Below are positions 36,933 to 47,829 of a DNA stretch of 64,000 nt, piece after piece. Each line of letters begins with the position of its first letter. Positions within the stretch are counted from its first letter, which is position 1. The stretch covers positions 124,001 to 188,000 of the forward strand of contig NZ_CP125968.1 in the NCBI RefSeq assembly GCF_030067815.1, written 5' to 3'. The translations under genes were made by a program, and so were the position numbers. Under the pieces are notes generated by a model. That model did no database searches. It saw only the letters and a program-made list of their open reading frames with translations, and was not told the origin of the DNA. Source of the DNA: Sporosarcina thermotolerans (GTDB lineage Bacteria; Bacillota; Bacilli; Bacillales_A; Planococcaceae).

Positions 36933-38411
36933 TTATTCCGTGTCGATTTGCGCCCGTTGTAATTTCCCGCTGAAATCTACGTAAATGCTCTTCCACTCCG
37001 TGAATACATCAAGCGCCGCCACTCCCGAATCGCGATGCCCATTGCCAGTTCCTTTCGTTCCTCCGAACGGAAGATGTATTTCCGCTCCTGTTGTCCCTGC
37101 GTTCACATAGACAATTCCTGTGTCCAAATCCCTTTGCGCGCGGAATACTTTATTGACATCCCTCGAGAAAATGGAGCTGGATAAACCATAGATGACACTG
37201 TTGTTCACTTCGATTGCTTCATCCAAGCTGCTAACCTCAATCAGCGAAACAACTGGTCCGAAGATTTCCTCTTGCGCTAATCGGCTATCCCACTTCACAT
37301 CAGTGAATAAAGTCGGTTCGAAGTAGTGACCATTCGCGAATTCCCCTTCTGTCAGCACATTTCCACCCGCCAACAGTTTCGCGCCTTCACCTTTGCCGAT
37401 TTCAACATAGCTTTGAATTTTCTCCAACGCCTTCCCGTTGATAACGGGCCCGATTTTAACGGACTCGTCCAAACCGTTTCCGATTGTCAAACTCTTCATG
37501 GAAGTTAATAGTTTTTGTTCAAGTTCTTCCTTTACATCTTTATGCACAATGACCCGGCTGCATGCCGTGCAACGCTGGCCCGCAGTTCCGAATGCGCTCC
37601 AAAGAATCCCTTCAACAGCAAGATCGATATCTGCATCATCCATGACGATGACCGCATTTTTACCTCCCATTTCAAGAGACACTTTCTTCAAATGGCGTCC
37701 GCCCGTTTCCGCAACATGGCGCCCTGTTTCCGTTGAACCTGTGAATGAAATGACACGGACATCCGGATGTTCGATCATTGCCGATCCTACCTCGGACCCT
37801 GAACCGAAAACGATGTTCGCAACACCTGCCGGCAATCCGACTTCTTCGAAAATACGAGCCATTTCATAAGCCATCATCGGTGTTTCCGTCGCAGGCTTCC
37901 AAACGAATGTGTTCCCCGCGACGATTGCAGGGAACGACTTCCACGTTGCGATTGCGACAGGGAAGTTCCATGGCGTAATCAAACCGACGACCCCAATCGG
38001 TGCACGTACGCTCATCGCGAATTTATCTTGCAGCTCGGAAGGTACTGTTTCCCCAATCAGTCTGCGTCCTTCTCCAGCCATATAAAACGCCATATCAATA
38101 CCTTCCTGGACTTCACCGCGTCCTTCCTCGATGACTTTCCCCATTTCACTCGTCAACACTTGCGCCAAATGCTCTTTTCTTTCCTTCATGAGATTGCCGA
38201 TTGCATATAAGTAATCCGCTCGTTTTGGTGCAGGCACGAGCGCCCATTTTTTCTGGGCCTCTTTAGCTGCCTTAACGGCCAGATCAACATCAATACTTGT
38301 CGATAATCGTACTTGCGCCAGCTCTTCCCCGGTTGCTGGATTCGTGACGGCAGTATACTCCGCTCCACCGCTTCCTTGCCAAGATCCCCCGATAAAGTTG
38401 TTCAATTGCAT
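36933..38411 (-). CDS. Aldehyde dehydrogenase, probable aminoadipate-semialdehyde dehydrogenase
   Basis: A 492-residue NAD(P)-dependent aldehyde dehydrogenase. TPWNFPVAIATWK, FTGSTETGR, the catalytic Glu in LEMGGKN and Cys in GTAGQRCTACSRV are present, as is the end ALDVFTEWKSIYVDFSG. It resembles GapN-like/ALDH7-type enzymes that oxidise piperideine-6-carboxylate. The gene order (this gene, then lysine 6-dehydrogenase) supports lysine to 2-aminoadipate catabolism. An alternative is a general semialdehyde dehydrogenase. Frame intact. Confidence 0.88.
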   Translation of the reverse strand: MQLNNFIGGSWQGSGGAEYTAVTNPATGEELAQVRLSTSIDVDLAVKAAKEAQKKWALVPAPKRADYLYAIGNLMKERKEHLAQVLTSEMGKVIEEGRGEVQEGIDMAFYMAGEGRRLIGETVPSELQDKFAMSVRAPIGVVGLITPWNFPVAIATWKSFPAIVAGNTFVWKPATETPMMAYEMARIFEEVGLPAGVANIVFGSGSEVGSAMIEHPDVRVISFTGSTETGRHVAETGGRHLKKVSLEMGGKNAVIVMDDADIDLAVEGILWSAFGTAGQRCTACSRVIVHKDVKEELEQKLLTSMKSLTIGNGLDESVKIGPVINGKALEKIQSYVEIGKGEGAKLLAGGNVLTEGEFANGHYFEPTLFTDVKWDSRLAQEEIFGPVVSLIEVSSLDEAIEVNNSVIYGLSSSIFSRDVNKVFRAQRDLDTGIVYVNAGTTGAEIHLPFGGTKGTGNGHRDSGVAALDVFTEWKSIYVDFSGKLQRAQIDTE

Positions 38412-38510
38412 GTCTTCATTTCCCCTTTCCTACCGGACTTTTGAAAACCCTTTCACTTTATCCACTTCGACATTATTAGGCTTAAATCCTTCTTTTAATG
38501 AAATACAAAA

Positions 38511-38541
38511 AAACGGTGCAGGAGATTAATCCTGTACCGTT
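38511..38541 (-). terminator. Terminator overlapping the MFS gene end
   Basis: Stem AAACGGTACAGGA/TCCTGCACCGTTT, loop with the stop codon, then seven T on the minus strand. Confidence 0.85.
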
Positions 38542-40051
38542 TCTGTATCAATTTTATCGTCTGTCGCCACTTGTTCAAATTTCGGTGGGCGAACCCTTTT
38601 GATGAATAATGTGAGGAACAATGCTGCAGTGGCAATGATCGTTGCAATAAGGAATGAGAAATTGATGCCATCAAGCATTGCTTTCATTTCAATTTGTTGC
38701 TGGAATGTTGCCAATGCATTTTGATCTGATGGTATAGTACCGGATGTTGCCGCTTCTTCCGCAAGCGACATGCCGGACTTTTCCATCCTCTTCGTCATTA
38801 TCGTTAGAAGTATCGCAGAACCGATTGCACCGGAAACTTGTTGCAATGTGTTATTCATCGCAGTACCATGCGGGTTCGATTTCATCGGCAATTGGTTAAG
38901 GCCGTTTGTCATGATTGGCATCATTACCATCGACATCCCGAACATCCGGACTGTGTAAAGTGCCATCAAGTAATAATACCCTGAATGCAATTCAAGTCTA
39001 CTAAATAGAATGTCGTTATAACTGTGATCACTAACCCAGTGATTGCAAGCACTTTTGCTCCGTATTTATCGAAAAGCCGTCCTGTGATCGGCGACATTAA
39101 TCCCATAATGATCGCCCCAGGCAACATAAGGATACCCGCTTCAAACGGCGAAATGCCGCGAACTTCCTGAACGTAGAGCGGAGTCAGGATCATCCCTGAA
39201 AACATCGCTACCGATAGGACAATGGAAATGACGGATGCAAGTGCGAACATCGGATATTTATAAATCCGGAAGTCTAACATCGGGACTTCCATTCGTAATT
39301 GACGAATGATAAACGTAAGCAAAGAAATCGCTCCAATTGCGATTGTTCCATAAACGATTGGAGCATCCCAGCCTTTATCCCCCGCTGAACTGAAACCGTA
39401 TAGTAATCCTCCAAATCCGATACTGGAGAGGATTAACGAGAAGACATCCAGTTTCACGTCTGTATTCGGGGTAATGTTTTTCAATTTGATAAACGCAAAG
39501 ATGAGCGTTAGAATCGCAAACGGCAAAACGATTTCGAAAAGTGTACGCCATGAGTAATGTTCGACAATATACCCCGATAAAGTCGGTCCGATTGCAGGAG
39601 CCGTGAACATGACGAGACCGAACATCCCCATCGCCGACCCCCTTCTTTCAATCGGGAAAGCGACAAGCATGACGTTCATCAATAACGGCATCATCAATGC
39701 AGAACCGGAAGCCTGAATCATTCTTGCCGTGACAAGCAGGCCGAATGTCGGTGCAAAAATTGCAAGCGCAGTACCGATTGAAAACAACGTCATCGCAGTT
39801 AGGAATAATCTACGGTTTGTAAACTTCTGGACAAAGAAGGCACTTGCCGGAATCATAATACCATTGACTAACATAAAGCCTGTCGTTAACCATTGAACGT
39901 CAGACGGTTTAACTTCAAATTCATTCATAATGACCGGCAATGCAATATTCAACAATGTATTATTCAAAAAAGCTACGAACGCCCCGAAGAACAGAATTGC
40001 AATCATTCCATATGGAGGCTTTTCGTGCATCTTTTTTATATCAATATCCAA
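38526..40051 (-). CDS. DHA2-family MFS drug efflux transporter (frameshifted)
   Basis: About 508 residues, 14 TM helices, EmrB/LmrB-like. NNTLLNIALPVIMNEFEVKPSDVQWLTTGFML is the DHA2 start; RMIQASGSALMMPLLMNVM and GPTLSGYIVEHYSWRTLF hold the motif-C type GP...G. A T is missing near 38990; repair gives VDLNLHSGYYYLMALYTVRMFGMS. The divergent TetR gene 190 bp away is its probable repressor. Exports drugs or toxic metabolites; substrate unknown. Confidence 0.9.
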
Positions 40052-40241
40052 TTAATTTTCCCCCATTCAATCTTACATTTTTTTCGACACGTTCTTTAGT
40101 TTATACCCGGAGTCTAAAATAATCAATACGAGAAACCGTTTTCATATAAAATAAATTTGCTTTCACTGTTATTACGGCGTTTTCTTTGATAAAATCATTT
40201 TGTACCATTAGTCCAAAGTCGAAATTAGATAGGTGATATAG

Positions 40242-41135
40242 ATGAACGAGCGTAAACGGCGGGTTATGCAAACCGCTCAAAAAGTGATTATCGAGAAAGG
40301 CTTCGCATCAACATCCGTTCAGGATATATTGGATGAGGCCAAAATTTCCAAAGGAACGTTTTATAATTACTTCACTTCCAAAAATGAATGTCTCATTGCA
40401 ATCCTCGAACATGCGGCTGAAGAATCGATTACCCGAAGAAGGGAACTGCTTGTCGGGCGGGATAAAAGCGATAAAACGATTTTGGTGCATCAAATCCTAG
40501 TTAGAATGCATGTAAATCGAGAATTGAATCTGCTGCCTGTATATGAGGCGATTTTTTATTCCGGAGATGAAGAGCTTCGTAATTATGTCAGATCCCATCA
40601 CATCAAGGAATTAACTTGGTTATCTGGACGGCTTGTTGATATATACGGTATTGAAGCGGAACCTCATATAACCGATTGTTCCATCATGATTTTAGGCATG
40701 ATTCAACAGCTCACCCATTTCCGAAAAGCCGCCTCGTCCGAGAAACCCGATATTGAAAAACTGGTACATTTCGCAATGCGACGTGTGGACGGCATTATGC
40801 AGGATTTAATCAAAAGCGGGGATACTTTACTTGGGCCGTCTATGCTTAAAGCAATGTCTATGAACCAGCCTTCGATTGATGAGATGAGAAACATAATTGT
40901 ACAAAAATTGCATGCCACTGAGGAAAAGTTTGTGAAATGCGGGGATGAAACCGGCCAACAATATACGGACTTCCTTTTGAATGAACTAGAATCTCAAACT
41001 CCGCGACTTTCGATTTTGGAAGTTGTTTCGCGTTCATTGAGAGAGTTAGGTGCGGATAATGAACATGCAATCAATATAGATGAAGTTGTATTATTACTAT
41101 GGAAGTATATTGATAAAATCAAAAAGAATCGCTGA
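40242..41135 (+). CDS. TetR/AcrR-family repressor
   Basis: A 297-residue regulator. N-terminal HTH (ERKRRVMQTAQKVIIEKGFASTSVQDILDEAKISKGTFYNYFTSKNECL) is canonical; the ligand domain is longer than the usual 190-220 residues by about 80. Divergent from the MFS exporter, the classic arrangement for local repression induced by an exported compound. Operator candidates would be in 40052-40241. Start ATG with ATAGGTGA. Confidence 0.88.
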   Translation: MNERKRRVMQTAQKVIIEKGFASTSVQDILDEAKISKGTFYNYFTSKNECLIAILEHAAEESITRRRELLVGRDKSDKTILVHQILVRMHVNRELNLLPVYEAIFYSGDEELRNYVRSHHIKELTWLSGRLVDIYGIEAEPHITDCSIMILGMIQQLTHFRKAASSEKPDIEKLVHFAMRRVDGIMQDLIKSGDTLLGPSMLKAMSMNQPSIDEMRNIIVQKLHATEEKFVKCGDETGQQYTDFLLNELESQTPRLSILEVVSRSLRELGADNEHAINIDEVVLLLWKYIDKIKKNR

Positions 41136-41146
41136 AACTTTCATTC

Positions 41147-41195
41147 GCCTCCCTTCGTAGTATTAATCAGTAACTACGAAATGGGAGGCTTTTTT
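41147..41195 (+). terminator. Terminator whose 3' arm holds the next gene's ribosome site
   Basis: Stem GCCTCCC...CGTAGT/ACTACG...GGGAGGC followed by TTTTTT and immediately ATG of the AIM24 gene. The GGGAGG arm is also the ribosome site. Confidence 0.8.
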
Positions 41196-41993
41196 ATGAA
41201 CAATCATGAAATTGATTACAAACTGTACGGGGATGATATGCAATTCGTTGAAGTCGAGCTTGATCCGGGTGAAACGGTCGTGGCAGAAGCCGGCTCCCTT
41301 ATGATGATGGAGGACGGAATTGATATGGAGACGATCTTTGGAGACGGTTCCGGAAATTCCGGCAGCGGCATCATGGGTAAATTGGTGGGCGCAGGAAAAC
41401 GTCTGATCACTGGTGAAAGTTTATTCATGACGACGTTCACGAATACAGGATCTGGCAAAAAGCACGCATCATTCGCAGCCCCATATCCAGGCAAAATCAT
41501 TCCGATGGACTTGAGTCAATATAATGGAAAAATCGTTTGTCAAAAGGACGCGTTCTTGGCTGCAGCAAAAGGCGTCTCCGTCGGGGTGGAGTTCCAAAGA
41601 AAGCTTGGCGTAGGCTTTTTCGGCGGTGAAGGGTTCATCATGCAAAAACTTGAGGGAGACGGCATGGCTTTCGTTCACGCGGGAGGAACGATTATCGAGA
41701 AGACGTTGACGCCTGGCGAAACTTTGCGCGTCGACACAGGATGCCTCGTTGCTATGACGCAGGACGTTAACTATAATATCGAAATGGTGAAAGGCGTCAA
41801 AACTGCATTGTTCGGCGGCGAAGGACTGTTTTTCGCAACGTTAAGAGGGCCAGGGAAAGTTTGGATTCAGTCATTGCCATTCTCCAGACTCGCAAGCCGG
41901 GTATTCGCAGCCGCTCCACAAACTCCAGGCGGCGGATCCCGAGATGAAGGCAGCATCGCAGGTGGATTGTTTAATATGTTAGGTGGAAAATAA
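41196..41993 (+). CDS. TIGR00266/AIM24-family protein
   Basis: A 265-residue beta-rich protein of the AIM24/TIGR00266 family. [25 protein letters not shown], the Gly-rich [36 protein letters not shown] and [17 protein letters not shown] are diagnostic. Cytoplasmic; function in bacteria not established. ATG 41196 lies 7-8 bp after GGGAGG, which is within the terminator of tetR, so its expression may depend on read-through and on that stem opening. Confidence 0.9.
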   Translation: MNNHEIDYKLYGDDMQFVEVELDPGETVVAEAGSLMMMEDGIDMETIFGDGSGNSGSGIMGKLVGAGKRLITGESLFMTTFTNTGSGKKHASFAAPYPGKIIPMDLSQYNGKIVCQKDAFLAAAKGVSVGVEFQRKLGVGFFGGEGFIMQKLEGDGMAFVHAGGTIIEKTLTPGETLRVDTGCLVAMTQDVNYNIEMVKGVKTALFGGEGLFFATLRGPGKVWIQSLPFSRLASRVFAAAPQTPGGGSRDEGSIAGGLFNMLGGK

Positions 41994-42002
41994 ATTTGTC
42001 AG

Positions 42003-42042
42003 GAAACCGGAACTCCCTCGAAATGTGGCGTTCCGGTTTTTT
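42003..42042 (+). terminator. Terminator after the AIM24 gene
   Basis: Stem AAACCGGAAC/GTTCCGGTTT with seven T. Confidence 0.85.
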
Positions 42043-42112
42043 TCTACTTATTCAATTCGGTCCATTCAACAATAGCCAGATAAATTACATGAGGGGAGAA
42101 AAAACTGAAAAG

Positions 42113-42222
42113 CTCATAAATCGTCACAAAAACGCATAAATCCCCGAAATTACTCATAAATTGCAGCAAAAGTCCATAAACATCCATTAAAACGCAAAAA
42201 CGACCCCAAATACGCATAAACA
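42113..42222. repeat. Array H: 20-bp repeats, core CGCATAAATCCC
   Basis: CATAAA begins at 42115, 42135, 42155 and 42175, then CGCAAAA near 42193 and CATAAA at 42215; exact 20-bp period. Same core as array C. Confidence 0.85.
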
Positions 42223-42224
42223 CA

Positions 42225-42255
42225 AAAAACCGGAAGACAGAAATGCCTTCCGGAA
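42225..42255 (-). terminator. Terminator of the YjiH-like gene
   Basis: Stem CCGGAAG/CTTCCGG followed by TTTTTTGTG on the minus strand, 7 bp past the stop. Confidence 0.85.
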
Positions 42256-42262
42256 AAGTCAT

Positions 42263-43584
42263 CTATAGCAATAAATACGCAATCGGCGTGACGATAATAA
42301 TCGTTAAAATAACGCGTTGTAGCCAAATTACGACCAACTTCGGTATAGAAATCGGAATCTCCGTCGATACAATACACGGCACGACCGCAGAGAAGAAAAT
42401 GATCGATGAAACCGATACAACCGCGATAACAAACTTAACAACCAACGCAGATTCCACAACAAGCAACGCGGGTAAGAACATTTCAGCGATGCCGAGTGCG
42501 CTCGCCTTTGCGACTAACATCGGCTCCGGTAACTGCAACGCCCATGTGAATGGATAGAAAATGTAGCCAAGCCAATCAAACACAGGTGTAAACTCAGCTA
42601 ACACTAGCCCTAATAGACCGATGGATAAAATTGATGGCAAAATTGCCATCGCCATTACGAGCCCATCTTTCAGGTTAACTGCGATATTCCGCTCAAATGA
42701 AGGAGCCTTCGAGACGGTTTCCTTCGCTTCCTTCCAAGCGACAGCCATCCGCTTGCCTTCAGGTTTCACTTCCGGTTGCGGTGTAGCCCCTTCATAATAA
42801 TCGTTTTTCATGGAGCGCAATGGCCATAAATGCACCGTAACGGCTGTAACGGCAAATGTGACAACCAACGTGACCCAAAAAAACAAATTCCATATGCTCA
42901 TCAAATCGAGAGTTTTTGCCACGACGACCATGAAAGTTGCAGATACCGTCGAGAAACCGGTCGCGATGATGGCGGCTTCTTTTGCTGTATACTTCCCTTC
43001 TTTATACACCCGGTTCGTAATTAATAAACCTAAAGAATACGAACCGACAAAGACGCAACCGCATCAATTGCAGACCTCCCAGGCGTCTTCCAAACAGGAC
43101 GCATAACGGGCTGCAATAGCACTCCGACAAACTCTAACAAGCCGTATCCAACGAGCATCGCCAAGAAAATAGCACCAACCGGCACTAATAACCCGACCGG
43201 AATGACTAATTTATTCAACAAAAACGGGCCCATATCAGGTTCGAACAACCAAGCTGGACCAAAGTCGAATACTAACATGATTCCAACAATAAGTCCCATC
43301 AACTTAAAAACAGAAAATACGATATCGACTTTCGACTTCTTCCAACTGCCTGAAATGAACGGGTAAGCCGCACCGGCAATGATGACAAGCAATGCATAAT
43401 AAGGCACAACCGGCCCTAAATTCGTTTGAATCCACGTCACAATATGGTCAAGCATAATTGAACTTTTCCCACCGACCGTCACTGGAACGAAAAACATAAA
43501 TGCCCCTATTGCGCTAAAAACGAAAAACTTCCACATCCCCGGATTGGACCGCTGCAAATTCCCCTTTTTCCCGACTTGCTCCAC
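42263..43584 (-). CDS. YjiH-family nucleoside-recognition (Gate) membrane protein (frameshifted)
   Basis: About 440 residues and around ten TM helices, with two Gate/nucleoside-recognition segments (GVLLQPVMRPVWKTPGRSAIDAVASF; VVPCIVSTEIPISIPKLVVIW). One T is missing near 43050; repair gives AVASFVGSYSLGLLITNRVYKEGKYT. It follows hutI by 80 bp on the same strand, so it may be part of the hut operon and could move histidine, urocanate or a product; that is a context inference. Confidence 0.85.
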
Positions 43585-43664
43585 TAATTTCCCCTTTCGA
43601 TCTAAAAATTTGTTAAAAAACGGCCGCGATTGAACGATTTATCCAAACGCGGCAATTCATTACC

Positions 43665-44911
43665 CTACAACCTGTTGTCCCTTTTCCAAACCTTATCGAC
43701 ATGATTCACGCCGAATAAATACTGCAGCTCTTGATAATTTCCGATATTCCACATGACGACATCGCCTTGTTTGCCGACTTCGAGCGATCCGACTTTCTCT
43801 TCCATCTTGATCGCGCAAGCGGCATTCATTGTCGCAGCGACAAGTGCTTCAGCAGGTGTCAATCGCATCGAAATACACGCCAAGTTCATGACGAGTGGCA
43901 TCGAAGTTGTCGGTGATGAACCCGGATTACAATCCGTTGAAATCGCAACAGCAACCCCTTCATCTACCATTTGTCGCCCCTTCGCCGCTTCCTCGCGTAG
44001 AAACAACGCCGTCGCCGGCAGTAAACAGGCGATCACTCCCGCCTCCGCCATCTGTTTGATGCCTACGTCAGATGCCTTCAACAGATGCTCCGCCGAAATA
44101 GCACCGACTTTAGCGGCAAGTTCCGCTCCGCCATACGACTCAATTTCGTCTGCATGGATTTTCGGAATCAACCCGTGCTTTTTCCCTGCTTCCAAAATAC
44201 GCTCCGATTGTTCCGGCGTGAACACCCCGACTTCACAGAACACATCATTGAAAACGGCCAGCCCCTCTTTCGCTACTACAGGAAGCATGTCATTGATGAT
44301 ACTATCAATATATTCATCTTCGTTACCTTTATATTCTTGCGGAACGGCATGTGCCGCCATAAAAGTCGGCACAAGATCGATTGGATGGCTTTCATTCAAA
44401 CGCTTCATAACTCGAAGTTGCTTAAGTTCCGTTTCAAGGTCCAGGCCATAACCGCTCTTCCCTTCGACCGTCGTCACTCCATGCTTTAGGAATGAATCAA
44501 GCCTGCGTGTCGTTTGCTCCACAAGCACATCTTCCGTCGATTCACGCGTCATCCTTGTCGTAGCATGAATCCCCCCGCCAGCATTCATGATTTCCATATA
44601 GGTCGCACCTTCGAGCCGCATTTCAAACTCACGCTCGCGGCTGCCACCATAGGCGACATGTGTATGCGGGTCGACAAGCCCCGGTGTCACCAGACGGCCG
44701 GTTGCGTCTATGATTTCAGCTTCAGCTGCACGATCACCATACCGCTGCTCCAATTCTTCCGTCGTTCCGATTTTCTTAATCACACCATCTTCAATCCAAA
44801 TGCTTCCGTCTTCGATAATGCCTAATTCCGACATTTCTTTGCGTTTTCGCGGTGCGTTTTTCCCGCGATGGTCGCAAGCTGCGCTGCATGTTTAATCCAA
44901 AGTGGCTTCAA
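43665..44911 (-). CDS. hutI: Imidazolonepropionase (frameshifted)
   Basis: A zinc/iron amidohydrolase of about 415 residues, third step of histidine breakdown (imidazolonepropionate to formiminoglutamate). Metal ligands HTH in LVDPHTHVAYGG; AAHAVP; IHADEIE; STDCNPGSSPT. TTG 44911 directly follows the hutU stop and has AAGGTGA upstream; the first 20 residues (KPLWIKHAAQLATIAGKT) lie in another frame, joined by restoring one base near 44855 (GKTAPRKRKEMSELG). Cytoplasmic. Coupled to hutU. Confidence 0.95.
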
Positions 44912-46581
44912 TTACTTGTCACCTTCCATCATCGGGATATTAACCCCTTTATCCTTCGCCGTTTGAATGGCCAAGTCATAACCTGCGTCAACATGACGGG
45001 CAATTCCCATTCCAGGGTCAGTCGTCAACACACGCTCAAGTCGAACTTCCGCTTCCTTCGTTCCGTCCGCAACAATGACCATTCCTGCATGCTGTGAATA
45101 CCCCATTCCAACACCGCCGCCATGATGGACGGAAACCCAAGTTGCTCCGCCAACCGCATTGATCATCGCATTCAGAATCGGCCAGTCGGAAACGACATCA
45201 GAGCCATCTTTCATCGCTTCTGTTTCACGGTTCGGGACGCAACAGATCCCGAGTCAAGATGGTCACGACCGATGACGATTGGCGCGCTTAATTCACCGCT
45301 TGCGACCATATCATTGATGATCTTACCGAAGCGTGCGCGCTCGCCGTATCCTAACCAGCAAATACGTGAAGGCAAACCTTGGAACTGAATCTTCTCCTGC
45401 GCCATTTTAATCCAATTGCAAAGATGCGTATTATAGCTAAACTCGCGAAGGATGACTTCGTCCGTTTTACGAATATCCTCAGGATCTCCCGAAAGCGCCA
45501 CCCAGCGGAAAGGCCCCTTCCCTTCACAGAATTGCGGACGGATGTATGCTGGAACGAATCCAGGGAAATCGAATGCACGCTCAACCCCCTCGTCTTTCGC
45601 CACTTGACGTATGTTATTGCCGTAATCGAATGTGATGGCACCCTTATCCATCATCTCAACCATCGCAATAACATGCTTAGCCATCGATGCTTTAGAGCGT
45701 TTCACATACTCATCCGGATTGGAGTCGCGAAGCGCTGCTGCTTCCTCAAGCGACATACCGGATGGAATATAGCCGTTCAACGGGTCATGCGCTGATGTTT
45801 GGTCAGTTAGGACGTCCGGATTGAATCCGCGGGCAATCATTTCTGGCAATAAATCCGATGCATTCCCAAGGAGCCCAATCGATAACGCCTTACCTTCCGC
45901 CTTCGCCTCTTCCGCAAGTCGAATCGCTTCATCGAGCGAATCCGTTTTCACATCTGTATAACGAGTTTCAATCCTGCGATCGATACGCGTTTCATCGACT
46001 TCAATACCGATGCAGACGCCACCCGCCATCGTCACCGCCAATGGCTGCGCTCCACCCATGCCGCCAAGGCCCGCCGTCAGCGTGATCGTTCCTTTCAATG
46101 AACCACCGAAATGCTGTTTTGCAAGCTCAGCAAACGTTTCATATGTCCCTTGCACAATTCCTTGCGAACCAATATAAATCCAGCTTCCCGCCGTCATTTG
46201 TCCGTACATCATGAGGCCCTTTTTATCAAGCTCATGGAATGTATCCCAATTCGCATAAGCAGGAACGATATTCGAGTTTGCAATCAAAACCCTTGGTGCA
46301 TCCGTATGCGACTTGAAAATTGCAACTGGTTTACCAGATTGGATCAATAACGTTTCATCATTTTCAAGCTCTTTCAATGAACAAACAATCGCGTCAAAGC
46401 TCTCCCAGTTACGTGCCGCCTTCCCGATTCCTCCGTAAACGACCAACTTTTCAGGATGCTCCGCTACGTCAGGATGCAAATTGTTCATAAGCATCCGGAG
46501 CGCCGCTTCTTGTTGCCACCCCTTCGTATTTAGTTTAGTCCCTCTGTATTGAATAACCTTTTCCACTGTATCAGTTTTCAT
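44912..46581 (-). CDS. hutU: Urocanate hydratase (frameshifted)
   Basis: An NAD-containing hydratase of about 556 residues, second step of histidine breakdown. [14 protein letters not shown], the NAD-binding [34 protein letters not shown] and [17 protein letters not shown] are hallmark blocks. One C is missing near 45235; repair gives [21 protein letters not shown]. The ATG at 46581 is 9-10 bp from a GGGGG site. The 190 bp upstream holds an 11-bp palindrome TGAAAGTTTCA (46620-46630) that could be an operator. hutH is not in the window. Confidence 0.96.
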
Positions 46582-46717
46582 AATTGAATGACCCCCTTCT
46601 TCGTTACTATCATTCTATATGAAAGTTTCAGATAATTGTTTATGAATCAATTACATTTCTTCACTTTATTGACAAGATACGTGAATTACACTGCACTATT
46701 TTGATCATCCTTCAAAT

Positions 46718-46762
46718 AAAGCAAGCCGCTTCTTGAATAATTCAAGGAGCGGCTTGCTTTAT
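46718..46762. terminator. Terminator of the pyridoxamine kinase gene
   Basis: Stem AAAGCAAGCCGCT-CTTGAA/TTCAAG-AGCGGCTTGCTTT, nearly perfect; serves the minus-strand kinase gene. Confidence 0.85.
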
Positions 46763-46773
46763 TAAGTTTAATT

Positions 46774-47619
46774 TCAAATTAACATCCCTAAAAACGTTTC
46801 GAAATTCACACCGTCAACTGTTGGAATCCGTTCCATTACTGTCGCTTCGATCGCAGCCGATAAGAACTTCTCCGCTAACTTCATCGTTTCCTCCACGTCC
46901 TGACCGCGCATCATGCCTCCCATAATGACGGATGCAAATAAATCACCCGTTCCGGAATAGCTTTTGCCGTTTGACTCAAATAGGCTGTGGAACGAACCCT
47001 TCCCGTCGATATACATATTGCCAACGTACTCCGTTCCCGAAATAGCCGGCGGATTCAAACCTGTAATGATGACACTTGCACCAGTCATTGACTGAAGCTG
47101 ATGCCCTGCCTCCCTAATTGCAGTTAGGTAATCCTCGTTGGATTGGTAGCTATGCAGCTTATCATATGGCAGGCGCGTCAGCAAACAGCACTCCGTCACG
47201 TTTGGCGTAATGATGTCCGCACGCTTCGCAAGCTCCTTCATATAGCCGATCAACTCATCCGTAAAGACATCATACATCTCTCCCCGGTCACCCATCACCG
47301 GATCGACAAGCAGCTTTGTCCCCTTCTTATAAAATGTATCTAAGAATGAAAAGATGTTTTCAATCTGCTCTTTTCCTGTCACGAATCCTGTGTGAATGCC
47401 GTCAAATGTAACACCTAACTTGCTCCACTCATCTGTAAAATGTCTCATCTTAGCCGTCAGATCCTCACAATAATAGCTTGGATACTCTGTTTGTGATGTC
47501 AAAACTGCTGTGGGCAGCGGCACTGCCTGCACACCCATGACAGAAAGGACCGGAATCGCCGCAGTGAGCGAGCACTTCCCGAAAGAAGACATATCTTGGA
47601 TAATCGCAACTTTTTTCAT
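46774..47619 (-). CDS. pdxY: Pyridoxamine/pyridoxal kinase
   Basis: A 281-residue ribokinase-fold kinase that phosphorylates B6 vitamers. IQDMSSFGKCSLTAAIPVLSVMG (substrate-binding start), LLVDPVMGDRGEMYDVF, ADIITPNVTECCLLT and the anion hole SYSGTGDLFASVIMG with catalytic Asp are present. Divergent 210 bp from an ECF S component, forming a probable vitamin B6 salvage pair. ATG 47619 after AGGTGGG. The symbol is by family; pdxK is an equivalent name. Confidence 0.9.
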   Translation of the reverse strand: MKKVAIIQDMSSFGKCSLTAAIPVLSVMGVQAVPLPTAVLTSQTEYPSYYCEDLTAKMRHFTDEWSKLGVTFDGIHTGFVTGKEQIENIFSFLDTFYKKGTKLLVDPVMGDRGEMYDVFTDELIGYMKELAKRADIITPNVTECCLLTRLPYDKLHSYQSNEDYLTAIREAGHQLQSMTGASVIITGLNPPAISGTEYVGNMYIDGKGSFHSLFESNGKSYSGTGDLFASVIMGGMMRGQDVEETMKLAEKFLSAAIEATVMERIPTVDGVNFETFLGMLI

Positions 47620-47829
47620 TACATTTCCCACCTAATTCATCCGTCTTGTATTTACTCCATCGTATCACAAGAATAGGAAAGCAAGAATAGAAGGATTTAC
47701 AATTTCTTCTCCATTCATCTGACCACTATTAGTTTATCTGAACTGGCACTTTTATGATGGTCAGTTGTTCTGTAAAATGAAATTAATAAAAATCTTACAA
47801 AGTAAGAAAGAGGAGGCTTTATTCAAAGC

